A stretch of DNA of 64,000 nucleotides from Shewanella benthica (GCA_023284085.1 JAKVHY010000003.1:1-64000); one strand, 5' to 3'; counted from the first letter of the stretch, positions 42,213 through 52,750 are shown. The notes: generated by a model not told the origin, from the letters alone. Numbers and translations are program-made.

Positions 42213-42327
42213 TTGAATGGTATATTCTTTCTATAAAGCTAATCTTGGCAAAGTTTCGTGGCCAGGTTTAAGTAAAGAAAAATCTATTTTTGATATGATC
42301 AAATTAAATTTATTTAATGAGCGGATA

Positions 42328-43122
42328 ATGCCGAAGATGCGAATACTCGATAGCCATGCACATCTGGACGATGCTTTGTTCGATACCGACCGTGACGAAC
42401 TCTTCGAGTCTATGGCGCTGGCAGGCATAGAAACGGCTATCATCCCTGGAGTCAGCCCCGAGCGCTGGGACAAGCAACTGGATGTAGCAAAGCGGTACTC
42501 ATGCCCCTACGGCTTAGGCATTCATCCTTGGTTTTGTGAAGACAATCCTCAACAGGCCTTGAAGCAATTAACCGATAAACTCAATAGCTATATAGAAGAC
42601 CCATACTTGGTCGCCATCGGTGAGTGCGGTCTGGATAAGATACGTAAAGATAATTGGGACGGACAAATCATTGCCTTGGAGGCGCAACTCTCTATGGCGC
42701 AGCAGCTAAACCTGCCGGTTATCTTACATGTCGTTAAGGCTCATAGTGAGATGTTGGCTATCTTGAAACGTTACTCTCTGCCCCGGGGCGGAGTGATCCA
42801 TGGCTTCTATGGCAGCTTAGAAATCGCCAGCGAGTACATTAAGCTAGGTTTTAAGCTGGGGATCGGTGGCTTAATTTTAAATCCGAGTGCCAGAAAACTG
42901 AAAACCTGTGTCGCTCAACTTCCCCTCGATAGCGTGTTAATCGAGACAGATTCTCCTGCTATGACACCTCGAAATGCAGCAGAATCACGCAATACTCCCC
43001 TTGTTTTGCAGTCAATCATCGCAGAAATAGCAAATTTACATAAAAAAACCAGTGTTCTGATTTCAGAACATTCGTTTCGAAATGCGGTGCAACTCTTTGA
43101 CCTTAAATTAATTTTAATTTAA
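42328..43122 (+). CDS. yjjV: TatD-family metal-dependent hydrolase (YjjV-like)
   Basis: Predicted divalent-metal phosphodiesterase/DNase of the amidohydrolase TIM-barrel type, about 264 aa. The metal-binding DSHAHLDD motif lies near the N-terminus. GEIGLD-type (AIGECGLDK), ILHVVKAH, VIHGFYGS and IETDSPAM signatures follow. The frame opens 37 codons earlier, but the ATG at 42328 starts the domain properly and follows GAGCGGATA. Position before the deo genes matches E. coli yjjV. The exact substrate is unknown. Confidence 0.85.
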   Translation: MPKMRILDSHAHLDDALFDTDRDELFESMALAGIETAIIPGVSPERWDKQLDVAKRYSCPYGLGIHPWFCEDNPQQALKQLTDKLNSYIEDPYLVAIGECGLDKIRKDNWDGQIIALEAQLSMAQQLNLPVILHVVKAHSEMLAILKRYSLPRGGVIHGFYGSLEIASEYIKLGFKLGIGGLILNPSARKLKTCVAQLPLDSVLIETDSPAMTPRNAAESRNTPLVLQSIIAEIANLHKKTSVLISEHSFRNAVQLFDLKLILI

Positions 43123-43127
43123 ACAGA

Positions 43128-43143
43128 TGTGAATCGCATCGTA
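43128..43143 (+). promoter_or_regulatory. Possible CRP-like site upstream of the nucleoside transporter
   Basis: TGTGA-N6-TCGTA at 43128-43143 matches the left CRP half-site fully and the right half-site at three of five bases. Catabolite control would fit a nucleoside uptake gene, but this is weak evidence. Confidence 0.3.
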
Positions 43144-43283
43144 AGTTGTGACCAAGGTACTGAAACTAAACTTCAAAAACTTGATCGAAACCACGCTTTT
43201 GAGCTATTGCTCGGGTATAATCGACCTCGAAAAAGGTTGGTTAACAACATAATTAAAAAGTATTAACAATAGGGTGATGGTTA

Positions 43284-44558
43284 ATGGATATTTTAATGAG
43301 TTTAGTAGGGGTGGTCACCTTACTTACAATTGCTTTCTTACTCTCTAATAGTAAGAAATCAATAAACTACCGTACCGTTGGTGGTGCGTTAGCGCTTCAA
43401 GCTGCTTTTGGTGGCTTCGTTCTTTATGTTCCAATTGGTCAAGAAGTACTAGGTGGCGTTTCAATGGGCGTAGCCAATGTCATTGGTTACTCTCAAGCGG
43501 GTATCGACTTCCTCTTCGGTGGTCTGGGTACTGACGCTATGTTCGCAAACGGTGTAGGCTTCGTCTTCGCTATTCGCGTTCTACCTGTCATTATCTTCTT
43601 CTCTTCTTTAATCGCAGTGCTTTACTACATAGGCGTCATGCAACTTGTCATCAAGTTCATTGGTGGTGGATTGCAAAAAGCACTAGGTACAAGCCGTACT
43701 GAGTCTATGGCTGCTACGGCAAACATCTTCGTCGGCCAAACTGAAGCTCCTCTAGTTGTTCGTCCATTTATTGCGACTATGACTAACTCAGAGCTTTTCG
43801 CCATCATGGTTGGTGGTCTGGCTTCTATCGCTGGTGCGGTACTTGCTGGTTATGCTGGCATGGGCGTTAAGATTGAGTATTTGGTTGCAGCGTCATTTAT
43901 GGCGGCGCCTGGTGGTCTTATGATGGCTAAGCTTATGCATCCTGAGACTGAAGAAACTAAAAACGAAATGGACGACTTGCCTGAAGATTCAGATAAGCCG
44001 GCTAACGTTATCGACGCAGCGGCTGCTGGTGCAGCATCTGGTATGCACTTAGCACTTAACGTTGGTGCTATGCTACTTGCCTTCGTGGGTCTTATCGCCA
44101 TGCTTAACGGCATGATCGGTGGACTAGGTGGTCTTGTTGGTTTCGAGAACTTAACTCTGGAGCTTATCCTAGGTTACATCTTCATGCCTCTTGCATTCCT
44201 AATCGGTGTACCTTGGAACGAAGCACTTGTTGCTGGTTCATTCATCGGTCAGAAGATCATCGTCAACGAATTCGTTGCTTACCTGAACTTCGCTCCTTAC
44301 CTTAAAGATATTGCTGATGGCGGTATGGTTGTTGCTGAAACCGGTCTTGCTATGACTGATAGAACTAAAGCTATCATCTCATTCGCACTATGTGGATTCG
44401 CTAACCTATCTTCAATCGCAATTCTACTTGGTGGTCTAGGCGCTATGGCTCCAAGCCGTCGTCATGACTTAGCTAAGTTAGGTGTACGTGCCGTTATCGC
44501 AGCATCGCTTGCGAACCTAATGAGTGCGACACTAGCGGGTCTATTCTTAGCGCTATAA
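43284..44558 (+). CDS. Concentrative nucleoside transporter (CNT/NupC family)
   Basis: Inner-membrane ion-coupled nucleoside importer of 424 aa. It closely follows the Vibrio cholerae CNT pattern as I recall it: N-terminal [21 protein letters not shown], nucleoside/ion-site motif [12 protein letters not shown], then [15 protein letters not shown] and [12 protein letters not shown] hydrophilic acidic loop ([20 protein letters not shown]) separates the two halves. It probably uses Na+, as its Vibrio relative does. It works with the Tsx-like porin and the deo catabolic genes that follow. Confidence 0.92.
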   Translation: MDILMSLVGVVTLLTIAFLLSNSKKSINYRTVGGALALQAAFGGFVLYVPIGQEVLGGVSMGVANVIGYSQAGIDFLFGGLGTDAMFANGVGFVFAIRVLPVIIFFSSLIAVLYYIGVMQLVIKFIGGGLQKALGTSRTESMAATANIFVGQTEAPLVVRPFIATMTNSELFAIMVGGLASIAGAVLAGYAGMGVKIEYLVAASFMAAPGGLMMAKLMHPETEETKNEMDDLPEDSDKPANVIDAAAAGAASGMHLALNVGAMLLAFVGLIAMLNGMIGGLGGLVGFENLTLELILGYIFMPLAFLIGVPWNEALVAGSFIGQKIIVNEFVAYLNFAPYLKDIADGGMVVAETGLAMTDRTKAIISFALCGFANLSSIAILLGGLGAMAPSRRHDLAKLGVRAVIAASLANLMSATLAGLFLAL

Positions 44559-44563
44559 ATGTT

Positions 44564-44594
44564 AGGCAGCTTGATAGTGAGCTGCCTTGTTTTA
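44564..44594 (+). terminator. Probable terminator after the nucleoside transporter
   Basis: Stem AGGCAGCT (44564-44571) / AGCTGCCT (44580-44587), then TTGTTTTA. The T-run is interrupted, so termination may be partial. Confidence 0.6.
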
Positions 44595-44943
44595 TGTCTA
44601 AGGTAAATCCTGTGGGGATTCCCACAATTGGGCTCTGTTCATGGGGGCAGGGTCCAAGTTAGCTCAACCATTTTTCACAGTAATACAAGATTAAATAGAG
44701 TTCTTCCTTACCTTTACGGGAAGAGCTGTATTCGAATAAACACAGTTAACAATCAGGTTTTTCGCGATTGTTGTTATTAAATAACACGAAGAATCAGAAG
44801 TTTGTGCATTTGTTAGAATTTTGTGTTCGCATTTTTACATAAATTATATTGTGCTTTACGATAAATTGGGTAGAATGCGGCGCCATAAGAAAAGAACGCT
44901 GACTCGAAAAGAGCGGCATACCATAAAATAAATGGGGTTGATG
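44595..44943. other. Leader/promoter region of the tsx-like gene
   Basis: About 350 bp without a gene. It contains a short TGTGGG/CCCACA inverted repeat near 44610-44626 and A/T-rich sequence. A plausible sigma-70 promoter lies at 44849-44876. Confidence 0.5.
44849..44876 (+). promoter_or_regulatory. Putative sigma-70 promoter of the tsx-like gene
   Basis: -35-like TTGTGC (44849-44854), 16-nt spacer, -10-like TAGAAT (44871-44876), about 68 nt before the start codon. Confidence 0.4.
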
Positions 44944-45783
44944 ATGAAAAACGTTAAAACTATAGCACTCGCTACAGCACTAGCAGCAACAGCAGCACTA
45001 GCTGCACCAACGTTCGCAGCAGATCGTGGCGAAGATATCCGTTCTGGCGATTACAGCTGGATGCAGTTCAACGCAATGTACGCGTTTGACGAGCTTCCAT
45101 CAGCTGGTGAGAGCGGACACGATTACCTAGAAATGGAATTCGGCGGCCGCGCTGGTTTCGTTGACCTATATGGTTATGTTGATGTATTCAACTTAGCAAC
45201 AGGCGATTCTGGCGACAAGGCTACAGGTTCTAACTCAAGCAAGATGTTCATGAAGTTTGCACCGCGTTTCTCTATCGATGCAATCACAGGTTGGGATCTT
45301 TCAGCTGGTCCAATCCAAGAAGTTTACTTCTCGACTCTATTTAACTGGGGTGGCGGTGTTATCGGTGAAGATGTAAACGCATCTTTCTGGGGTGTCGGTG
45401 CTGACGTTATGGTTCCATGGTTAGGTAAGACTGGCATGAACCTTTACGCTTACTACGACATGAACGGAAAAGAGTGGAACGGTTACCAGTTCTCTATGAA
45501 CTGGTTCAAGCCTTTCTACTTCCTTGAAAACGGTTCATTCGTTTCATTCCAGGGTTATGTCGATTACCAGTTCGGTGCTGATGAAGTTTACTTTGGTGAT
45601 GAGAAAGGTTTCTCATCTTCAGGTGGCGCGGCATACTTCGGTGTTCATTGGCATTCAGACAACTACGCATTGGGTTATGGCCTAAAGGCATACCAAGACG
45701 TTTACCTGCTTACTGATGATGGCGGTACTGGTCTAGAAACAACAGGTTTCGCACATTACCTAACAGCTACTTACAAGTTCTAA
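44944..45783 (+). CDS. tsx: Tsx/OmpK-like nucleoside-specific outer-membrane channel
   Basis: Outer-membrane beta-barrel of about 279 aa. Signal peptide MKNVKTIALATALAATAALAAPTFA, mature start ADRGEDIRSGDYSWMQFN. Alternating amphipathic strands rich in Tyr/Phe/Trp/Gly end in the C-terminal Phe signature (LTATYKF). ATG 44944 is used because GGGG is correctly spaced; 44932 is possible. It lies between the nucleoside transporter and deoC, so it probably admits nucleosides across the outer membrane. Confidence 0.88.
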   Translation: MKNVKTIALATALAATAALAAPTFAADRGEDIRSGDYSWMQFNAMYAFDELPSAGESGHDYLEMEFGGRAGFVDLYGYVDVFNLATGDSGDKATGSNSSKMFMKFAPRFSIDAITGWDLSAGPIQEVYFSTLFNWGGGVIGEDVNASFWGVGADVMVPWLGKTGMNLYAYYDMNGKEWNGYQFSMNWFKPFYFLENGSFVSFQGYVDYQFGADEVYFGDEKGFSSSGGAAYFGVHWHSDNYALGYGLKAYQDVYLLTDDGGTGLETTGFAHYLTATYKF

Positions 45784-45836
45784 GAGCTAATCTTGACGAT
45801 GAGTCATAGATTTTTTATTAGAAATAAGTAAGCATC

Positions 45837-45873
45837 TAGAGCCGTGCATTGCACGGCTCTATATTTAATTTTT
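45837..45873 (+). terminator. Terminator after tsx
   Basis: An 11-bp stem TAGAGCCGTGC (45837-45847) / GCACGGCTCTA (45851-45861) with a T-rich but interrupted tail. Confidence 0.8.
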
Positions 45874-46257
45874 ACTTAAGCAAGAGCTGTATTTCATTAG
45901 CCTGTTTAATTAAAAGTTAATTTATAAAATATTAAGATAAATGAAAGTTTTACGCGCTAAAATGGATTTTTCGCGGAAAGGCAGGAACCTAGCACTTATA
46001 GTTGTAATGACTCAGTTCCCCTTCCCGGTCTTCAAGGATTCAAGTCGTGACCTTGTGTCAGGATTGTTGTTAGCGTCGATTACTCAAAAATCGCTAGCAA
46101 CGCTGAATACCTGAATTAACAGATATCGCCTATGGTGGTATCTTAGGCATTGCCCGAAGGCCCGGCCATAACAATAATCAAAACGCCCCCTATTGGCACT
46201 GTCATAATTAGATTTCTATTTCAATTTACTATTTGAATTACATTTCGGAGAACTATT
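45874..46257. other. Long leader/promoter region of deoC
   Basis: About 380 bp with no credible gene. It contains a G-plus-C richer middle and a bulged stem at 46066-46101 (GTTGTTAG / CTAGCAAC with inner CGATT/AATCG), plus a GCCTA/TAGGC inverted repeat near 46128-46148. GGAACCTAGCAC near 45987 resembles one heptamer-family unit. No clear DeoR or CytR operator was recognised. Confidence 0.5.
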
Positions 46258-47031
46258 ATGAGCGATTTAAAAAAAGCTGCACAAAAAGCCATTGAACTAA
46301 TGGACTTAACAACCCTTAATGACGACGATACCGATCAGAAAGTGATCGAGATTTGTCACAAGGCGCAAACTGCGGCAGGCAACACCGCCGCTATCTGTAT
46401 CTACCCTCGTTTTATCCCGATTGCCCGTAAGACACTGAACGCAATGGGCGCTGACAGCGTACGTATCGCGACTGTGACTAACTTCCCTCATGGCAACGAT
46501 GATATTGCAATTGCAGTACTAGAGACCCGTGCTGCCGTTGCTTACGGTGCAGACGAAGTCGATGTAGTCTTCCCATACCGCGCCCTGATGGCTGGCGACG
46601 AAACAGTAGGTTTCGAGCTAGTCAAAGCCTGTAAAGAAGCCTGTGGTGATGATGTTCTGCTCAAAGTCATCATCGAGTCTGGTGTGCTTCAAGATCCAGC
46701 ACTTATCCGTAAAGCCTCTGAGCTTTGTATCGATGCCGGTGCCGACTTTATCAAGACTTCAACCGGTAAAGTCGCGGTTAATGCCACGCTAGAAGCGGCT
46801 GAGATCATGATGACAGTGATCAGTGAGAAGAACACTAAAGTGGGTTTCAAGCCTGCAGGTGGCGTTCGTGATGCCGCAGCTGCTAAAGAATTTTTAGGCG
46901 TAGCCGCTCGTCTTCTTGGTGATGACTGGGCAACTCCACGTACCTTCCGTTTCGGTGCTTCTAGCTTGCTAGTTAACCTGCTGCACACTTTAGAGCTTGG
47001 TGAAGCGGCTAAAGGTAAGCAGGGCTACTAA
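46258..47031 (+). CDS. deoC: Deoxyribose-phosphate aldolase
   Basis: Class I aldolase splitting 2-deoxyribose-5-phosphate into acetaldehyde and glyceraldehyde-3-phosphate. 257 aa. The Schiff-base lysine lies in [10 protein letters not shown] near 168, with [11 protein letters not shown] following. The N-terminal [11 protein letters not shown] pattern is typical of the E. coli type. First of the deo genes; a strong hairpin separates it from deoA. Confidence 0.96.
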   Translation: MSDLKKAAQKAIELMDLTTLNDDDTDQKVIEICHKAQTAAGNTAAICIYPRFIPIARKTLNAMGADSVRIATVTNFPHGNDDIAIAVLETRAAVAYGADEVDVVFPYRALMAGDETVGFELVKACKEACGDDVLLKVIIESGVLQDPALIRKASELCIDAGADFIKTSTGKVAVNATLEAAEIMMTVISEKNTKVGFKPAGGVRDAAAAKEFLGVAARLLGDDWATPRTFRFGASSLLVNLLHTLELGEAAKGKQGY

Positions 47032-47036
47032 GTCAG

Positions 47037-47080
47037 AATAGCTTTATTCTTTTAATGTGAAGAATAAGGCTATTTTTTTA
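47037..47080 (+). terminator. Hairpin terminator between deoC and deoA
   Basis: A 15-bp stem AATAGCTTTATTCTT (47037-47051) / AAGAATAAGGCTATT (47060-47074) with one G-T wobble, then a T7 run. It should end or attenuate deoC transcription. A TGTGA-N6-TCTAA CRP-like word at 47087-47102 follows, which suggests separate deoA control. Confidence 0.85.
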
Positions 47081-47217
47081 GTTAAGTGTGATCTAAATCT
47101 AATTGAAGACACTGAAACTCGGCTAGTATCAAATGTAGCAAAGTTACAGATTTAGTGTTTTATAAAAGAGTTTGTGGCTTAAAACTGAATTTTAGTTACA
47201 GACTTGGAGGCAGTACC

Positions 47218-48549
47218 ATGTTTCTAGCACAAGAGATAATTCGTAAAAAGCGCAACGCAGAAGCCTTGTCTAAAGAAGAGATCCAGTTCTTCGTTAAAGG
47301 CATCACCGACAATAGCGTTTCAGAAGGTCAAATTGCGGCCTTTGGTATGGCAGTCTACTTCAACGACATGAACATGGATGAGCGCATCGCGCTGACCACA
47401 TGCATGCGTGATTCAGGCACAGTACTTAACTGGCAGAGTCTGGACCTAAACGGTCCTATCATAGATAAGCACAGCACTGGTGGCGTCGGTGACGTGATCA
47501 GCTTGATGCTTGGCCCCATGGCTGCCGCTTGTGGTGGTTATGTGCCTATGATATCCGGTCGTGGCCTAGGTCATACCGGTGGCACCTTAGATAAGTTTGA
47601 TGCTATCCCAGGTTATCAAACCGAGCCAGACAGTGCCCTGTTCAGAAAAGTGGTTAAAGAGGCGGGCGTGGCCATCATAGGTCAAACCGGCGATCTGGTT
47701 CCAGCCGATAAACGTTTCTATTCTATCCGTGACAATACCGCCACAGTCGAATCAATTTCCCTTATTACTGCTTCAATTCTTTCTAAGAAATTGGCCGCGG
47801 GTCTCGATGCTCTGGCAATGGACGTCAAAGTCGGCAGTGGCGCATTTATGCCAACCTATGAAGCCTCTGAAGAGCTGGCTCGTAGCATTACCGCCGTAGC
47901 GAACGGTGCCGGGACTAAGACAACAGCACTACTTACCGATATGAATCAGGTCTTGGCTTCTTGTGCCGGTAATGCCGTCGAAGTGAAAGAGGCGGTGGAT
48001 TTCCTTACCGGGAAATACCGCAACCCACGTCTATACGAAGTCACCATGGGTCTATGTGCCGAAATGCTGCAACTCGGTGGCATAGCCGCGAATGAAGCTG
48101 AAGCGCGAGTTAAACTGAATAAAGTACTCGACAATGGTAAGGCTGCTGAAATTTTTGGCCGCATGATATCAGGACTTGGTGGTCCGACAGATTTTGTCGA
48201 AAATCCAGGTCTGTATCTGCCTGAGTCTAAAATTGTGCGCCCGGTTTATGCCGAGCAAACAGGTTTCGCCTCAGCCATGGATACTCGAGCGCTAGGTATG
48301 GCTGTGGTCACCTTAGGTGGTGGACGCCGCAAACCTGGTGATGCACTGGACTACAGTGTGGGTCTGACTCAGGTTTGCGCCTTAGGTGATGAGATCATCA
48401 AGGACAAGCCGATTGCCATGATTCACGCTCAGTCAGAGAGCGCTTTCGAAGAAGCGTCTGCGGCGGTGAGAAATGCTATTCAGGTTGCCGATACTCGTCC
48501 AGAGAAGACGCCTGAAATTTATCGTTATATACGCGCCGAAGATCTGTAA
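47218..48549 (+). CDS. deoA: Thymidine phosphorylase
   Basis: Phosphorolysis of (deoxy)thymidine to thymine and deoxyribose-1-phosphate. 443 aa against 440 in E. coli. Signature [15 protein letters not shown] near 84-98, then [22 protein letters not shown] 47218 is used because GGAGG lies 7 nt upstream and the protein starts [12 protein letters not shown]; codons before that are leader. Confidence 0.97.
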   Translation: MFLAQEIIRKKRNAEALSKEEIQFFVKGITDNSVSEGQIAAFGMAVYFNDMNMDERIALTTCMRDSGTVLNWQSLDLNGPIIDKHSTGGVGDVISLMLGPMAAACGGYVPMISGRGLGHTGGTLDKFDAIPGYQTEPDSALFRKVVKEAGVAIIGQTGDLVPADKRFYSIRDNTATVESISLITASILSKKLAAGLDALAMDVKVGSGAFMPTYEASEELARSITAVANGAGTKTTALLTDMNQVLASCAGNAVEVKEAVDFLTGKYRNPRLYEVTMGLCAEMLQLGGIAANEAEARVKLNKVLDNGKAAEIFGRMISGLGGPTDFVENPGLYLPESKIVRPVYAEQTGFASAMDTRALGMAVVTLGGGRRKPGDALDYSVGLTQVCALGDEIIKDKPIAMIHAQSESAFEEASAAVRNAIQVADTRPEKTPEIYRYIRAEDL

Positions 48550-48571
48550 ATAGGCTGCGTAAGAGGTTTTT

Positions 48572-49789
48572 ATGAAAAGAACAATCATCATGATGATGGA
48601 CTCATTCGGTGTAGGTGCTGCAAGTGATGCAGCAGCTTTCGGCGATATAGGGTCCGATACTTTCGGTAGCATAGCTAAAGCTTGTGCCGAAGGTAAAGCC
48701 GATATCGGCCGTCAAGGACCACTTAAATTACCTAACCTTTGTCGTCTTGGCCTCGCCATGGCAGGTAAAGAGAGTACAGGTGAATTTGCCGCAGGTTTTA
48801 GTGACAATGTCGAAGTGATCGGCGCCTATGGGCATGCCGATGAGCTGAGCACAGGTAAAGACACGCCTAGTGGTCATTGGGAAATGGCGGGTGTGCCAGT
48901 CTTATACGAGTGGGGATACTTCTCCGATCTGACTAATTCTTTTCCGAAAGAGCTGACCGATAAGATTCTTGCCCGTGCCGGTCTCGATGGCTACATGGGT
49001 AACTGTCATGCGTCGGGTACGGCGATATTAGAAGAGCTGGGCGAAGAGCATATGCGCAACGGCCAGCCTATCTTCTATACTTCGGCTGATTCAGTTTTCC
49101 AGATCGCCTGTCATGAAGAGTCATTCGGCCTAGAGAATCTTTACACTCTATGCCAAATTGCGCGAGAAGAGCTTGAGCCATATAATATTGGCCGTGTGAT
49201 TGCGCGCGCCTTCGTCGGTACTTGTGCCAGCGATTTTGAGCGCACCGGTAATCGTCGTGATTATGCGGTAGAGCCACCTGCGAAGACGGTACTGGACAAA
49301 CTTGCTGCCGATGGCGGCGAAGTGGTCAGTGTCGGCAAAATTGCCGATATCTACGCACACTGCGGCATTACCAAGAAGGTGAAGGCAACGGGTCTCGAAG
49401 CCTTGTTTGATGCAACGCTTGAGCAAGTTAAACAAGCGGGCGACAGAACCATAGTTTTCACTAACTTTGTTGATTTCGACTCTCATTACGGTCATCGCCG
49501 CGATATCGCGGGTTATGCCAAGGCGCTGGAATATTTCGATTCCCGTATGCCTGAGATGCTTGAACTGCTCAACGAAGATGACCTGCTGATATTAACAGCC
49601 GATCACGGCTGTGATCCAAGCTGGAAAGGCACAGATCATACTCGTGAACGTGTGCCTGTATTGGCATTGGGCGCCGGACTCGAAGCTGGGTCTCTGGGAC
49701 GTCGTAAGACTTTCGCCGACATTGGTCAATCTATCGCAACTTATTTCAAGTTAGAGCCGATGGAATATGGCGAGTCTTTCGTCAAGTAA
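48572..49789 (+). CDS. deoB: Phosphopentomutase
   Basis: Converts (deoxy)ribose-1-phosphate to the 5-phosphate, linking DeoA/DeoD to DeoC. 405 aa, alkaline-phosphatase superfamily. The N-terminal metal site [11 protein letters not shown], the phospho-threonine loop [13 protein letters not shown], and the late metal ligands [19 protein letters not shown] are all present. It starts 22 bp after deoA. Confidence 0.97.
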   Translation: MKRTIIMMMDSFGVGAASDAAAFGDIGSDTFGSIAKACAEGKADIGRQGPLKLPNLCRLGLAMAGKESTGEFAAGFSDNVEVIGAYGHADELSTGKDTPSGHWEMAGVPVLYEWGYFSDLTNSFPKELTDKILARAGLDGYMGNCHASGTAILEELGEEHMRNGQPIFYTSADSVFQIACHEESFGLENLYTLCQIAREELEPYNIGRVIARAFVGTCASDFERTGNRRDYAVEPPAKTVLDKLAADGGEVVSVGKIADIYAHCGITKKVKATGLEALFDATLEQVKQAGDRTIVFTNFVDFDSHYGHRRDIAGYAKALEYFDSRMPEMLELLNEDDLLILTADHGCDPSWKGTDHTRERVPVLALGAGLEAGSLGRRKTFADIGQSIATYFKLEPMEYGESFVK

Positions 49790-49928
49790 TACATTTTAGT
49801 ACTAAGCTGATATCGATTAGCTTAGTGCTGCTTTTAAGTTTGGCGGTTTAGATGATGGCCGCCATAAATAAGACTTAATACTAATTTTAGTACTAGTTTA
49901 AGTTACAAATATATAAGGGGTTATATAG

Positions 49929-50639
49929 ATGGCTACACCACATATTAATGCTGTTGACGGTGCATTCGCAGATACTGTTCTTTTTCCAGGCGATCCACTT
50001 CGCGCTAAATACATTGCTGAGACGTTTCTAGAGAACGTTGAGCAAGTGACTGACGTGCGTAACATGTTTGGTTTTACTGGTACTTATAAAGGCGTTCGTA
50101 TCTCAGTTATGGGTTCAGGCATGGGCATTCCTTCTTGCTCTATCTATGCTACTGAACTTATCAGAGATTACGGCGTTAAGAACCTGATCCGTGTGGGAAC
50201 TTGTGGCGCTGTTAGCACTGACGTTAAAGTACGTGACGTACTGATCGGCATGGGTGCGAGCACAGATTCACAAGCTAACCGTCTGCGTTTTAGGGGCCAG
50301 GATTTCGCCGCTATCGCCGATTACGGTCTGCTTAGCGCTGTTGTTAAGGCTGCCGATGCTAAAGGTATTAAGTACCGCGTGGGTAACTTGTTCTCAGCAG
50401 ATCTTTTCTACACACCGGATCCAGAGATGTTCGACGTGATGGAAAAGATGGACATTCTAGGTGTCGAGATGGAAGCTGCTGGTCTATACGGAGTAGCGAA
50501 AGAGTTCGGTGCTAAGGCACTTTGTGTTTGTACTGTATCTGATCATATCCGTACCGGTGAGAAGACGTCTGCCGATGAGCGTCAGTCTACTTTCAACGAA
50601 ATGATCGAAATAACACTAGAAGCGGCTATTACTCTGTAA
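49929..50639 (+). CDS. deoD: Purine nucleoside phosphorylase
   Basis: Hexameric PNP of the E. coli type, 236 aa. It cleaves purine (deoxy)nucleosides with phosphate. Motifs are [44 protein letters not shown] and VSDHIRTGE. It completes the deo set; a terminator follows. Confidence 0.97.
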   Translation: MATPHINAVDGAFADTVLFPGDPLRAKYIAETFLENVEQVTDVRNMFGFTGTYKGVRISVMGSGMGIPSCSIYATELIRDYGVKNLIRVGTCGAVSTDVKVRDVLIGMGASTDSQANRLRFRGQDFAAIADYGLLSAVVKAADAKGIKYRVGNLFSADLFYTPDPEMFDVMEKMDILGVEMEAAGLYGVAKEFGAKALCVCTVSDHIRTGEKTSADERQSTFNEMIEITLEAAITL

Positions 50640-50716
50640 TTTCACTTTTAGTTGTTCACAATCCCCTCCATCGCTATCCGTGCGATCGGGGATAAGTACA
50701 TTCATGTACAAAATAG

Positions 50717-50739
50717 GGGCTCATTAGAGCCCTTTTTTT
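50717..50739 (+). terminator. Rho-independent terminator after deoD
   Basis: Stem GGGCTC (50717-50722) / GAGCCC (50727-50732), loop ATTA, then T7. A GATCGGGGATAAGTACA word just upstream resembles the TTATCCCC repeat family. Confidence 0.85.
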
Positions 50740-50745
50740 GTGTCC

Positions 50746-50814
50746 CTAGTTCCTAGTTCCTAGAACCTAGGAACTAGGAACTAGGAACTAGGAACTAGGA
50801 ACTAGGAACTAGGT
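50746..50814. repeat. Heptamer array C with internal inversion, overlapping the smp stop
   Basis: Two GTTCCTA units run in one direction, then about six TAGGAAC units run in the other. The switch creates a 17-bp perfect inverted repeat (50746-50762 with 50768-50784). The array continues into the last codons of the minus-strand smp gene, whose TAG stop (50802-50804) and terminal Pro-Ser-Ser codons are array sequence. Confidence 0.95.
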
Positions 50815-51452
50815 TCTTTATCCTTCTTTAACTTCTTCGGCTTCTTTCTTAATTTCGCACGAGTCTTACGTCTATCGAAATCGGCACGTTTAAATGACAG
50901 TGATCGGGACAATAACATACCAATCAGACCCGCTATGATGAGCATCATCTGCTGCTGTTCCATATGGATCTGGTGGGCTTCTTTAATCTCATTGAAGAAG
51001 AGTCTGGGTTCGAGCCTGACCTCGATAAAGCCTAAGTTATTACCATCTTGGGTTACCGCTTCGACATAGGGTGGGTAACGTTTCAATAGCAGGCTCAACT
51101 CCTGTGAGTCTGGCTCCAGCTCCTCATCGGTAACGCTCTGGGCAAATGCCAGCCTCTGGCCGTCTTCACTGAAGATACTGGCTGACATCACCTTTGGATC
51201 TAAAACCAGTGTGCTGGCTAACCATTGTAGTTGTTCATCATTTTGTAGTTGCAGCGCCGGAGCTGCGCCATAAGCCGTTTGTTGAACCAGTAATCTGGCC
51301 ATCTTTTGTGTTTGGGACTTTAGAAGCTGCTGCCCTTGTAGTAGGCTAGTTTGCCACAACTGGATAAGACCCACGGCTAAGGTGATAGCAATTGCCATCT
51401 GTACTAGCCTGCTAATTCTATGGCTCTTTTTCAGACCTTTAAGAAAAAACAC
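50802..51452 (-). CDS. ytjB: Smp/YtjB membrane protein
   Basis: A membrane protein of unknown biochemical role, 216 aa, related to E. coli Smp (YtjB). TM1 is near 17-35 (MAIAITLAVGLIQLW), a periplasmic region spans about 40-165, TM2 is near 169-185 (MMLIIAGLIGMLLS), then a very basic tail (RKTRAKLRKKPKKLKKDKE). The last three residues and stop are contributed by the heptamer array. Divergent from serB, as in E. coli. Confidence 0.88.
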   Translation of the reverse strand: MFFLKGLKKSHRISRLVQMAIAITLAVGLIQLWQTSLLQGQQLLKSQTQKMARLLVQQTAYGAAPALQLQNDEQLQWLASTLVLDPKVMSASIFSEDGQRLAFAQSVTDEELEPDSQELSLLLKRYPPYVEAVTQDGNNLGFIEVRLEPRLFFNEIKEAHQIHMEQQQMMLIIAGLIGMLLSRSLSFKRADFDRRKTRAKLRKKPKKLKKDKEPSS

Positions 51453-51530
51453 TATATACCTGTATTTTTGAAGGGTTTAGCTAATCATAATAGATTATTG
51501 CCTTGCCCGGTAGTTGGAGAAGCATTACTA

Positions 51531-52511
51531 ATGAAAAGTCTGAGTCATACCTTGCTGTTTTCTTGGTTATCGAGTGAAGAAAATAACCGCTTTCAATATC
51601 AGAGTCAGACTTTGGCTAAGCATACGGAGACCAAAGCTCCGCTCTGCGAGATGAGAATTCGTTGTGTCTTTGATCATAAATCAGATGAAGCTGCACTCGT
51701 AGCGGCCATAGGTCAGTTGCAGCAAGATTTGAGTTTAGCGATTATCGAGCGTAAAACTGGACTCAATTGCATCGAAATATGCGCCGCTGAGCCACTAAAT
51801 CTGGCACAGATGCAACTGATATCCTCTATCCAAGGGGTTGAAACCTTTCCTATTGCAGATAAGCAGGCGCAGTTAAATCAGCCTGGCCTTTTAGTGATGG
51901 ACATGGACTCCACGGCGATTGAGATCGAGTGTATCGATGAACTTGCCGTGATGGCCGGAGTCGGTGCAGCGGTTGCGGCAGTGACTGAGCGTGCCATGCA
52001 AGGCGAGTTAGATTTCGAAGAGAGCCTGCGTGCTCGTGTGGCTCAGCTCGAAGGTGCCGATGAGCAGATCATACAAGACTTGTGCGATCGACTGCCCTTG
52101 ATGCCAGGGCTCGTCGAGTCAGTCGAAGAGTTACAGCATTATGGCTGGAAAATCGTGGTGGCCTCAGGCGGTTTCACCCCTTTCGTTGGTCACTTGAAGC
52201 AGCTTCTGGGCTTAGATGCCGCATATGCAAACGACTTGGTTATCGAGCAAGGTAAACTTGCCGGAACCGTAACCGGCCAGGTAGTCGACGCACAATTTAA
52301 GGCCGATACTCTGCTTCGCTGTGCCGAGTTGTGGCAAATTCCCGTGGGCCAAAGACTCGCCATCGGTGATGGTGCCAACGATATCCCCATGATCGAGACC
52401 GCAGATTATGGTATCGCTTACCATGCGAAACCTAAACTCGAGCAGGCAGCCGATGTCGCTATCAGCAAGCTTAATCTCAAGGCTCTGCCCTACTTGTTAT
52501 TGCTGAGTTAG
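51531..52511 (+). CDS. serB: Phosphoserine phosphatase
   Basis: Last step of serine synthesis. 326 aa. An ACT-like N-terminal region (about 38-110) is followed by a HAD domain with the catalytic DMDST at 124-128, SGGFTPF and GDGANDIPMI. I start at ATG 51531 with GGAG upstream; the open frame before it overlaps the divergent smp gene. Confidence 0.96.
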   Translation: MKSLSHTLLFSWLSSEENNRFQYQSQTLAKHTETKAPLCEMRIRCVFDHKSDEAALVAAIGQLQQDLSLAIIERKTGLNCIEICAAEPLNLAQMQLISSIQGVETFPIADKQAQLNQPGLLVMDMDSTAIEIECIDELAVMAGVGAAVAAVTERAMQGELDFEESLRARVAQLEGADEQIIQDLCDRLPLMPGLVESVEELQHYGWKIVVASGGFTPFVGHLKQLLGLDAAYANDLVIEQGKLAGTVTGQVVDAQFKADTLLRCAELWQIPVGQRLAIGDGANDIPMIETADYGIAYHAKPKLEQAADVAISKLNLKALPYLLLLS

Positions 52512-52750
52512 TGGTAGCCTGATGCAGCATAGGTTTTTAGGTCGTAAGGGGAGTTTCTCTCTTCCGACCTAGTGTATTTGTATCGTATTTCATTTTTGTT
52601 TAAAACTGTCCTCTATAACCTCTGACCACTTAGGTTTTTCTTAGTGGCTTGTTTGACTCGAGTCTGATCGAGTAATTACGCTTGTTTTTTGTCTGTTGAC
52701 TCAGTAATTTATTAGCTAAATTAATCCCTATTAAAAATAAGATATACGCT

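Noticed and set aside
47155..47217. N-terminal extension of DeoA
   Set aside because: GGAGG at 47206-47210 is placed for the ATG at 47218; upstream codons are leader sequence.
51420..51530. N-terminal extension of SerB overlapping smp
   Set aside because: It would overlap the divergent gene, and the family start corresponds to the ATG at 51531.
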